From Hyaloscypha bicolor E (Eukaryota > Ascomycota > Leotiomycetes > Helotiales > Hyaloscyphaceae), in the NCBI RefSeq assembly GCF_002865645.1, contig NW_020194530.1:196846-260845 (forward strand): a stretch of DNA of 64,000 nt. Reading direction: 5' to 3'. The notes beneath the pieces were generated by a model. That model saw nothing but the letters and a program-made list of their open reading frames with translations. It did not search any database and had not been told where the DNA came from. Shown piece after piece: positions 50,638 through 61,650 of the stretch. Position 1 is the first letter of the stretch; each line of letters opens with the position of its first letter. Position numbers and translations under genes: made by a program.

Positions 50638-53600
50638 AAATATAAGTAAAAAAAGAATTTAGCCTATAACTAATTATATAAAACTTACTAAAAGTAATAA
50701 ACCTAAAGGAAATAATATTAATTAGCTAGTAAAAACTTTAGAAAAACTATTTATTATTAATATAACTTAAAAGAACTTATAAAAATAATTTAATATAGCT
50801 ATTATTATAATTCAGGAAAATATTTATAATTTATTTATATAATCTAGCTAATCATACTAGGAATAATAGTATTAATAATCTAGTAAATATAATTCGGGTT
50901 TTCGAGAAAAATATATTAAAAGTTATAATAGCTATAATAATTAAACTAAAATAGATAAAGAATTTAAATAACTATATTCTAAAGAAAGTTAATCTTAAAT
51001 ATAATTAGAGAATATTATTTAAGTTAATATAGCTTATAATATAGATTTAGAACTAAGAAAATGAATTTATTATAAATACTATAATAGAAATAAAAATAAA
51101 AATATTAATCTAAATATATTTGTATTTTTTAATTCTATTATTTATTAATAAAAAAGCTTATAAATTATAGATATACTTACTAGTTTAATAAAAGATAATA
51201 TAAAAGACTATTTAAACCTAAATAAGAAAGTATTTTCTTTTTTTACTAATAGATACTAATAGTTTAATTAAATTATTTCCTAAGTTCAAAAAAGAGAATT
51301 TAATTATAATTTAAAAATATAATTCAAGAATATCTAGAAAATAATAAGAGATATCTAATTTACTAAATAAGAAAGAAATAAGAGAACTAGCTAACAGGAA
51401 TTTATATATAAAAGCAAATAAGTTATATTTAGGGAATCTAAATAATTGCTTTATCTTAAAAGAAATTATATTAGAATTACTAATATTTTAAATTCTGAAA
51501 TTAATTAATAGTATTAAGATTCAGTTATAAATAGTATTTCTATTAATATTATAATAAGTTCCTTATTTAGAAAAAAGAAAAAAGAAATAGAAATAACTAA
51601 AAAGATTTTCCGAAAATAAACTAAAATAAAGGAAAAGCTATTTTATATAAGAGGCTAAAAGAATACTATTTTAAAAATTAATAAATAAAAGAATAGCCTA
51701 GCTAAAGATATAAATATTAATACTTCCGGAAATAAATAAAATAAGTTAGAAATTTAGAATATTTTTAATTATAGTAAGTATAAGATTTTTAAAATTAATT
51801 ATATTTTAATTAGACTATTAAAGAAATCAATTATTTTATTACTAAAGACCTTAAAAAGAATAAGAATACTTATTAATATCTTAAAAGTACTAAATCTAGC
51901 TATTATATTTTAAAACTAATAAATAAAAAATAATATTATTTTATTTTATTATCTTATAAATAGGAAATACTATTATATTAAATATAATTAAATATATTAG
52001 GAAATGTATAGAGCTAGTAGCTATAGCTTATATAATTAATAGAATATTTAAAGAATTAGATATATTAGCTTATATATCTAATACTAATAGAATTATTTAA
52101 TTTGAAAGTAATAGTATTAATATTTAAATATTATTAGCTTATAAATATATTATATAATTTTTGTATTTCTAATTTATATTTTAAGAATTATAAGAAACTA
52201 TTAAATATAAAGAAATAATTAATATTTTTCTTAAAAAAATCTCTAGAAATATTAATAAAATAATATATAATATTATAAATTATTAAATATTTATTATTAC
52301 TAGAACTTAATTTGGATTTATAGAAATAATAAAGCTTAGAATTAAGATTATAAATAAAATAGAATATAAAAATATATTTTTTCTAATTAAAAAAGTTCTA
52401 AAAATTCTATTTAATTAATTATTTTTAGTAAAAATAAAAATAAATATTATATATGAAAGTAATATTTTATAAAATAAAAGATTTACTAATTTTAAAAATA
52501 ACTAAAATACTTATATTATTATAATTATTTTATTTTTAAAAAGTACTAAAAAATAAAAGAAAATAATAGTTTAAAAATATTAAGCTTCTAGAATTAAAGA
52601 ATTAAGTAATATAAAATAGGAAACTAAAAATAAAGAGAAATAATAGAGCCTAGTATTATAACTAGTAGTAATATTAGAAGAAATAGGAAAATACCGGGAT
52701 TTTTTATAGATTTTTTTTATTTTAAGTTTAGAAGTTTAGGAAATTAATAATATTTTTAGAGAAACTAAAGCAGAAAAGATTTTAGTTAGAATATTATTAA
52801 AAGTAATTCCGGATTTAAGAGAAAAAAAAGTAAAAAGAATATTAAAATATTAAATAATAATATTTCTAAAAAGAAATTAAAAAGAAATTAAAAAAAAATT
52901 AATAATAAAGAAATATATTTCCGAAATTATAAAATCTAGAACCTAAAACTAGAAAGAATTCTGGAATATATAAAAGCTTAAAAAAGGCATTTTAAAATAT
53001 TAAATAAAAAGAAACTAAATAGAAAAGTTATAAACTTTAGAAATTAGATAAAAACAATATTAGAGAAAATAATTATAGTTTATTTCTAGTTATAAGAATA
53101 TATAAAATAAAAAATAAAAAAATTTAATTAGTAAATACTAATAATAGAACTAGAGAAAGTTCTAATAAATATTTAAACTAGTTTAAAAGATTTAAAACTA
53201 GAGAATATTTATAAGAATATACTAGAAAATATAAGAATTATCTTTTACTAAAAATATTAGCTATTTTAAAAGATTTATAACTTATTTCGGAATATCTTAA
53301 ATAATTAAATATTAGAAACTAGTTTAAAAAAAAGAACTAATTATATTTCGAGATTTAATAATTAATTAAAAAAAAATAGAAAAAATTTATAAGAATATTA
53401 GTTTATTTATTCTAATTAAAACTATTAAATATAAAGTCTAATATAGTACGGCAGGCCATATTTATTAAAAATTATATTATTTTGGCAGTTTTAAGATTTA
53501 GGTTATATAATAAAGGCTATAGCCTTTTATATATAACTTGCGGAAATTATATAAGAAAGCTAGTTTTTCTATAGTTCTAAAGAATAATCCCTTATAAGTA

Positions 53601-55479
53601 TTTAATTAATTGAGTTTTTATAGACTATATATTATTTATACTTTACTATTTATGCTTTTGATTTATTATTTTACTATTAAGTTACGTTTTATACTCTAGT
53701 ATACTTTATATAGGTTTTTGTCTTATTATAGTTTCTTTCCTATATATTTTATAGTAAGTAATATAGGGAGGATAGAAACTTTATAATTAAGATAATACTT
53801 TTATAAAGTTCTAAGAGATATTTATAAAGTAGATTATTAGCTTAATAAATTAGAAAAGAAAAGAGCTATTATAATATTTTGAGCCTAAGGCCAAAATATT
53901 AAGAATATACGAGTATTAATTTTAGTATCTTATATTAATTTCTAATATATTTAGTAATTTGGATACGAGTTAGCTATAAGATATAGTTACTAGTATAATA
54001 TATAAGAGTAATAGAAATGGAAACTAATTATAAAAGAAAAAGAAGTAAAGGAAATAAAATAAGAGAAATTATATTAAGATAATATAAATTAGATCTTAAT
54101 TAGAAATAGACTTTAGTATTTAAAAATAAAGTTATATTATTAATTTATATATTATTTTTAGTTATAGTAAAGACCAGAATAGAAATAATATTAGTTTTAG
54201 TAAAAAAGCTTATTTCTAAATCCGGAAAAGATATCTAAAAGAAGAAATATTCTTAATTTTAAGTAAAATAGTAAATAGAAATCGGAAATAAGAATTAAAA
54301 AGAAATCGGAAATAAGAAATTATATAAATAAATTAGAGAAGCTTCTAAAGAAATAAATAAATACTAAGTAAAGAAATGAAAAAGAATTTAGAAAAGTCAG
54401 AAAAATTAGTAAAATTAGTAAAATTATATTTATTATTACTTTTAATAATATTAATAAATATATTTAGTTTAGTAAAATTAAAGGAAAATACTATAGGTAT
54501 TAAGCTAATAGAATAGAAAAGAAAATACAAATAATAGAAATAAGACCAGAAAAGCTATTATCTTATTATTACTAATACTAAAACTCGAATCTTAATTATA
54601 TTTATTATTATTAACTAGTTTCTTTCTAATTCCGGTTCCTAAATTAAAAGATATATTTAAATAAAAAGTTAGTTTTTTAGTAATTTTATTAGTAGAAGTC
54701 TTAGATATAAAAACTTTATAATTAATTATAAAGGAAATTATTAAGATTAATATAGCTAAGAATAAGTATATACTAATACCGGATTTAAATCTATTATTTA
54801 TAGGAGCTCCTGAAATATTATAGTTTTAGGAAAGTAATATTTCTATATTCTTGAAATAATATATAAATATATATAAGAACTATTATATTTCTAATAATAC
54901 TAAAAAAAAGAGAATTATCTATTATATTTCGCCTATTTATAAGAATTAGATTAAGGTTATATTAGAGTACTATACTAATAACTCAGGAAATTACTAAGAA
55001 ACTAATTTTTTAAGGCCTTAGTAAAGGAATTTCGAGAATATAACTAGGAAATACTTAAAATTAGCTATAACTTTCTTAATTAGATTATTATATAAGCTTA
55101 GAATAAAGAGATCTTTTCCAAGTCTTATATTAATATATTTAATAAAGTATTAAAGAAATTACTAAAAAGAAAAAAAATAAATAAAATTACTTAATACCGA
55201 GAATTTATAAGAGAATTATCTATTCTAGTAAAAGATTATATTCTTAAGAATATAAACTTCAAATCTATAAATATTTCTATTTATAAATATAGTAAGATAT
55301 ATAAGAAAGTAATAATATCTTATTAGTATAAAGAGAAGAAATACCGTTTTAATATTACTAATAATCTAGATATATCTAGACTTAGATAAAAATACTTGAA
55401 TATAGTAGTTTATAATATAGTTCCTAAACTAGAAAATAATTATTTCTTACTAGTTTCTTCTATTATATTTCCTAAAGCT

Positions 55480-55484
55480 ATTAT
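55480..55484. other. Empty target site equivalent to the copia copy 2 insertion
   Basis: A single ATTAT. The left flank (TTCTTCTATTATAT...AAAGCT) matches 44190-44215 and the right flank matches 50638 onward. It shows the pre-insertion state of the sequence interrupted in copy 1. Confidence 0.85.
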
Positions 55485-58419
55485 AGATATAAATAAAAAA
55501 AGAAATTAGCCTATAGCTAATTATATAAAACTTATTAAAAGTAGTAAACCTAAAGAAAATAATATTAACTAACTAGTAAGAAATCTAGAAAAACTATCTA
55601 TTATTACTATAACTTAAGAGAATCTATAAAAATAACTTAATATAACTATTATTATAATTCAGTAAGATATTTATAGCTTATTTATATAACCTAGTTAATT
55701 ATAGTAAGTATAGCTAGTATAATAATATTAATAGTCTAGTAAGTATAATTCGGGTCTTTAGGAAAAATATACTAGAATTTATAGTAAAAGTTATAGAAAA
55801 TATTATAATAGCTATAATAATTAAGCTAGAATAAATAAAGAATCTAGATAATTATATTCTAGAAAAAGTTAGTTTTAAATATAATTAGAAAATACTACTT
55901 AAGTTAATATAGCCTATAATATAAATCTAGAACTAAAAAAACAAATTTATTATAAGTATTATAATAGAAATAATAATAATAATATTAATCCAGAATATAT
56001 CTATATTTCTTAGCTCTATTACCTACTAATAGAAAAGCTTATAAATTATAGATATATTTACTAATTTAATAAAAGATAATATAAAGGGCTATTTAAGTCT
56101 AGATAAGAAAGTATTTCCTTTTTCCTTACTAATAAATACTAGTAATTTAACTAAATCATTTCCCAAGTTTAAAAAGAAAAATTTAACTATAACTTAAATA
56201 CTTAACCTAAAAATATTTAGAGATTAATAGGAAATACCTAGTTTACTAGATAAGAAAGAAAGAAAAGAACTAGCTAACCAGAATCTATATATAATAATAA
56301 ATAAATTATATTAAGAGAATCTAATCTTTGCCTTAGAAGAAATTATATTAGAATTACTAATACTTTAGGTTCTGAAATTAATAAATAATACTAAGATTTG
56401 GCTATAAATAGTATTTCTATTAATACTATAATAGATTTCTTATTAAGAAAAAAGAAAAAAGAAATAGAAATAGCTAAAAAGGTTTTCTAAAAACAAGCTA
56501 GAATAAAAGAAAAGCTATCCTATATAAGAGGCCAGAAAAATACTATTCTAAGAAATAATAAATAAGGAAATAGCCTAGCTAAGAATATAAATATTAATAC
56601 TTTCGGAAATAAATAAAATAAATTAGAAACCTAATATATTCTTAATTATAATAAATATAAGATTCCTAAAATTAATAATATTCTAATAAGATTACTAAGG
56701 AAAGTAATTATTTTACTTCTAAAAACTTAGAAAGAAATAAGAATACTTATTAATATTTTAAAAATACTAGATCTAGCTACTATATTTTAAAACTAATAAA
56801 TTAAGAATAATACTTCTTATCTTATTATCTTATAAATAAGAAATACTATTATATTAAATATAATTAGATATACTAGGAGATCTATAGAACTAGTAGCTAT
56901 AGTTTATATAATAGATAAAATATTTAAGGAATTAGAAATACTAGCTTAAGTACCTAATACTAATAGAATTATTTAATTTAAAGGTAATAGTATTAATATT
57001 CGGATATTACTAGCTTATAAATATATTATATAATTTCTATATTTCTAATTTATACTTCGAGAACCTTAAGGGAATATTAAATATAAAGAAATAATTAATA
57101 CTAGAGCTAAAGTTAATATTTTTCCCGAAAAGATCTCTAGAAATATTAATAAAATAATATATAATACTATAAATTATTAAATATCTATTATTACTAGAAT
57201 AGAATTTGGATTTATAAAAATAATAAAGCTTAGAGCTAAGATTATAAATAAAGTAAGATATAAAGATATATTTTTCCTAATTAAAAAAGCTCTAAAAATC
57301 CTGCTTAGTTAATTATTTTTAGTAAAAATAAAGAAAATATTATATATAAAAGTAATAGTTTATAGGATAAAAGGTTTATTAATTCTAAAAATAACTAGAA
57401 TACTTATACTATTATAATTATTCTATTTTTAAAGAATACCGGGAAATAGAAAAAAGTAATAGTTTAAGAATATTAAGCTTCTAGAATTAAAAAATTAAGT
57501 AATACGAAGCAGGAAACTAAAAATAAAAAATAAAAATAGAATCTAATATTATAACTAGTAATAATATTAGGAGAAATAGGAAAATACTGGGATTTCTTAT
57601 AGATTCTTTTATTTTAGGTTTAGGTATTTAAGAAATTAATAATTTTTTTAGAGAAACTAAAATAGAAAAGGCTCTAATTAGAGTATTATTAAGATTAATT
57701 CCGGATTTAATAGAAAAAGAAATAAAAAGAGTATTAAGTAAAGATATTTCTAAAAAAGAAATAAAATAGTATTTCCTAATAATAAAGAAATATATTCCTG
57801 AAGCTAAGAAATATAGAACCTAAGACTAAAAAGAATTCTAAAATATATAAAAGCTTAAAAAAAGTATATTAAAATACTAGATAAAAAACTATTTTCTATA
57901 TCTAACTAGGAAAAAGCTAAATAAGAAGGTTATAAATTCCGGAGATTAGATAAAAAAAGTACTAGAAAAAATAGCTATAGCTTTTAAAGAAAAAAATAAT
58001 AATTATAGTCTATTTCTAGTTATAGGAATATATAAAATAAAGAATAAAAAGATTTGATTAGTAGATACTAATAATAGAACTAGAAAAGGCTCAGGTAAAT
58101 ATCTAAACTAGTTTAAGAAATCTAAAGCTAGAGAATACTTATAAGAATATATTAGAAAATATAAGAACTATTTTTTACTAAGAATATTAGCTATTTTAAG
58201 AGGTTTATAATTTATTCCGGAATGCCTTAAATAATTAGATATTAGTAACTAGCTTTAGGAAAAGAAACTAGCTATATTTCAAGAATTAATAATTAATTAA
58301 GAAAATATAATTATATTTAATTAGAAAGAAATAAGAAAAGTCTATAAAAATATTAGTTTATTTATTCTAATTAAGACTATTAAGTATAAAGCCTAGTAAG
58401 AAAAGAATTTCCTATATCC

Positions 58420-59700
58420 TAAAGCTCTAGTACTAGTAATAATAAAAATATTATTAAAATATTTAGATTATAAAGTTCTTAAGAAATATAATAAATCTTA
58501 TTAAAATCTATAATTTTTGGTTATAAAAAAGATTACTAGAACTTATAAACTAATTAATACTATTATAAAGACAAATTTAGTAATTCTATAAAATACTAAC
58601 CTATTTCTATCTATTAATAAGATTTCGGAGACATTTACTAAATATACTTATATTTCTTTAATTAATTTCTTTTTCGAATATAATTAACTTATACTAGATA
58701 CTTATAATAGAGATTTAATTATATTTATAATATCTTTAGAGCTATTAAGAATAACTATATTATCTTAAGAAGCTACTAATTCCGTTATATAATTTATATG
58801 AGTTATTATAACTATTCTAGAGAATCTATTTCCTAAAATTACTATATTATTTATTAATAATATTAGAGTTAAGAAATCTTATATAAACTATAATAAATAG
58901 CTTATTTTATCTAGTATTCGGCGTTTTATATTCAAATACCTTTAAAACCTAAATATAACCTTAAATAGAATTAAATAAGCCAGAGCTAGTATTAGAGAAA
59001 AATCGCAGTTTTATTATAATAATATAATTATTATTAGCTTTATTTATAGAGTACTTAGAAAAAGCCTTTTAAGTTCAGGAATTACTAAGATCTTAAAATA
59101 AGAATATTATAATAATATAACTAAAGGCAAGGCATTTATCGGAATTATTATTTATTACTATATTTGAATTAAAGGCTTTATAATTATTACTAAACCTATT
59201 TACTACTTAATAAGGAAAGATATAATATAAAACTAGGGTAATAAATAAATATAAGCTATATAAATTCTTTAAAAAAAGCTTATTATTATTCTAATACTTT
59301 ATAAGTTATACTATAATTTATTAGAAGATTAGGAAATAATTATATTAGTAGTAAATACTAGCCTAGATAAATAGAATAGAACTCTTAGTTAATATAATAA
59401 TAAAGAGAAAAAGAGAATTATATAATATAAGTCTAAAATCTGAAATAATACTAAATAGAAATATAATATTACTAAAAGAGAATACTAGAGGCTAGTAAAG
59501 TATTTATAGAAGATATAATTCTAGCTATATAAAATCTATTTTATTTTTAAACTAGATACTAATATACTTGTTATATAGCTAAATAAAGCAGCTATAAATC
59601 TTTCTAGAGCTCTAGTTATTTACTAGCTAGTATGAATTCAATTATTTGATTTTAAAATCAAGTATATTAAAGGAACTAAGTATATTACTACTAATAAATT
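58420..59700 (+). pseudogene. Gypsy reverse transcriptase and RNase H relic (family B)
   Basis: The frame reads YISLINFFFEYNQLILDTYN (family: IDLxSxFxGYxQIxLDxxSRD), then RITILSQEATNSV (family: LPxGxTNSP/V), ILENLFPKITILFINNIRV at about 58815-58872 (family: FIDDIxV, catalytic Asp pair now Asn), and RNase H segments KAFIGIIIYYY and KPIYYLIRKD (family: PLxxLLRK). Stops are TAA/TAG. It is inactive. Confidence 0.75.
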
Positions 59701-59949
59701 ATTGAGATATTTATAGTAAGAAGGTAATACTAAAGGTAATAAGGATATTAATAAATAGTTAGTAATAGAACTTAATATTATTAGAATAGTACTTATTAGA
59801 AAAAAAGTTTAATTAAAAAAATAGTTCTGGTTTAGTTATATAATATTATTTTAAGAAATTAGACTCCTAAGACTTTTACTAGATATTTAAATAATAATAT
59901 CTAGTTACTAGAGATTAATAATTAAAGCCTTATTATATCTAAAAGCGAA

Positions 59950-60229
59950 TTAATAATATTAAAAAATAATAATATTAAAAAATAATAATATTAAAAAATA
60001 ATAATATTAAAAAATAATAATATTAAAAAATAATAATATTAAAAAATAATAATATTAAAAAATTAATAATATTAAAAAATAATAATATTAAAAAATAATA
60101 ATATTAAAAAATAATAATATTAAAAAATAATAATAAAAAATAATAATATTAAAAAATAATAATATTAAAAAATAATAATATTAAAAAATAATAATATTAA
60201 AAAATAATAATATTAAAAAATAATAATAT
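59950..60229. repeat. 16-bp tandem array within gypsy pol
   Basis: About 17 copies of ATTAAAAAATAATAAT in 280 bp, nearly perfect. There is one extra base near 60062 and one shortened unit near 60121-60135. It lies between the RNase H and integrase relics, so it expanded inside a dead element. Confidence 0.95.
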
Positions 60230-60235
60230 CCGGAA

Positions 60236-60283
60236 GTTATATAATAAAAGCTATAGCCTTTTATATATAATCTTTAATAAAAT
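60236..60283 (+). repeat. Gypsy B LTR-like fragment
   Basis: AGTTATATAATAAAAGCTAT and the following 20 bases closely match 53503-53540 within the family B LTR, then similarity ends. It could be a truncated 3' LTR, the rest of which was lost by slippage or recombination at the neighbouring array. Confidence 0.45.
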
Positions 60284-60449
60284 AATAAATAATAATACTA
60301 ACTCCTATATTTTATTTAATAACCCGACTATTTTACTAGATTTCTTAGATAATAGCTATTTCGAATAATACTAGAATATTATATAATATCTTATAATACT
60401 TTTTAGACTAAAAGAAATATCTAAAACCGAGTTTTAAAAATTAAATAAA

Positions 60450-61650
60450 AAAGCTTCAAATTATAGTATAAGAGATTAGTTACTATAGAAAGTTATATCT
60501 AAAATATACTTATCTGAATTTATTATTAATAATTAAGAATAAAGAGAAATTATTATTAAAGAGCTATATAATAAAATTAGATATACTAGAAAAGAAAATA
60601 CTTTTTATTTAATAGCTAGTTATTATTATTAAGAAAGTTATAATAACTATATATAAAAGTATATTAGTATTTATAAAATCTATTAGTATAAAAGTAAAAG
60701 AAAATAAAAAGAAGTTCTATATTTAATAAAAGCTATATTTCTTTTCTATTATCTTGGGATTAATATAGTTAAATTACTAGATTATAAAAGATATAACTTA
60801 CTAGTTATTACTAGAGACGACTTCTTAGAAGAGATTAAAGCTAGATCTTTAAAAAACTTAACTAGTGAGAAGATTATTAAGTTTATTTAAAAAGAAATTA
60901 TTTATAAATATAGTTTATTTAGATAGCTTAAGATAAATAGTAAATCGGAATTTAAAGAAATAGTAATTTAGGAACTTAATAAGCTAGAAATTAATAGAAT
61001 TATTATTTTGGCCTATAATTTTAAGAGAAATAATATAATTAAAAGAGAATATTAACTAATTATTTAAGTACTTATTACCTTTATAATAAGTAAAAAAAAG
61101 CCTTAGGTAAATTTACTACTATATATTCTATTTACTAATTAAATTACCATATATAAACTAACTAGATTTATTTCTTATTATATAGTCTATAATAGGGAAG
61201 CTATATTATTTATAGAAATATACTTTCTAACTAAAAGAATATTTAAATAAAATAAAGTTTATAATAGAGAAATACTTTTAGAAATATATATAAAGTAAAT
61301 ATAAATAAGAAATAAAGATATTAAAGAAGCCAGAATAAAGAAAAATAAATAATATTAGGAAAGAAATAAGTAATTTAATACTACTTACTAGATTTATTTA
61401 AAGCCTATTTCTAAAAAGAATCTAATTCTTATATATAATATTAAATTAATAAATTAAAACAAGTTAAGAAATATAAAGCTATTATACTACTAGCTTAGCC
61501 TATATAAAGTGAGATATATAGATTAACTAAAAGAATACTATATACTAGAAGAGTTTAATAATATTATATTTTAAAAGATATATATTAGGAATTAACTTAA
61601 GTAATTTATTAAAAGAAATAGATTTTAGTACTTCCCTAAAAATAAAATTA
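60450..61650 (+). pseudogene. Gypsy integrase relic
   Basis: In order: KIRYTRKENTFYLIASYYY (family zinc-binding region, HxxxGHxGxxxT...YYW), ISIYKIYQYKSKRK (family: CxxCQxxK, Cys now Tyr), LVITRDDFLEEIKARSLKNL at about 60796-60860 (family: VARDDLSGWxEARPL, first catalytic Asp), KINSKSEFKEIV (family: DxGPEF) and AYNFKRNNIIKREYQ (family: AYHPQxNGxVERxH, catalytic Glu). A charged region (IQIRNKDIKEARIKK) and a YKVRYIDQLKEYYILEE segment follow, typical of the C-terminal part of fungal gypsy pol. It is disrupted by stops. Confidence 0.75.

Larger units (their letters stand above)
42648..53441 (+). mobile_element. Gypsy family B copy 1, split by copia copy 2
   Basis: The sequence starting at 42648 (TATAATATAGCAGG) matches the sequence starting at 53442 (TATAGTACGGCAGG). 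It continues in parallel through 44220, resumes after the copia element at 50633 and runs to 53441. There it is cut off by the start of copy 2. The first 550-600 bp should be the 5' LTR; its 3' limit cannot be fixed because both copies continue together. Copy 2 carries about 400 bp (about 54015-54500) that copy 1 lacks. Frames are destroyed. Confidence 0.7.
53442..61650 (+). mobile_element. Gypsy family B copy 2
   Basis: Begins with the same LTR-like sequence as 42648 and runs parallel to copy 1 to about 58394, where copy 1 is truncated. It continues into reverse transcriptase (58420-59100) and RNase H (to about 59650), a 16-bp array, and an integrase relic (about 60450-61650). That order is gypsy. 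The head-to-tail arrangement suggests copy 2 inserted into copy 1, with TCTAA at 53437-53441 as a candidate duplication, but I cannot find the other end. The integrase after the array may belong to another element, because a short LTR-like fragment lies between. Confidence 0.6.

Noticed and set aside
54345..54530. 61-codon minus-strand frame rich in Asn, Phe and Ser
   Set aside because: Lies in the roughly 400-bp extra segment of gypsy B copy 2, over a short AGTAAAATT repeat; composition alone explains it.
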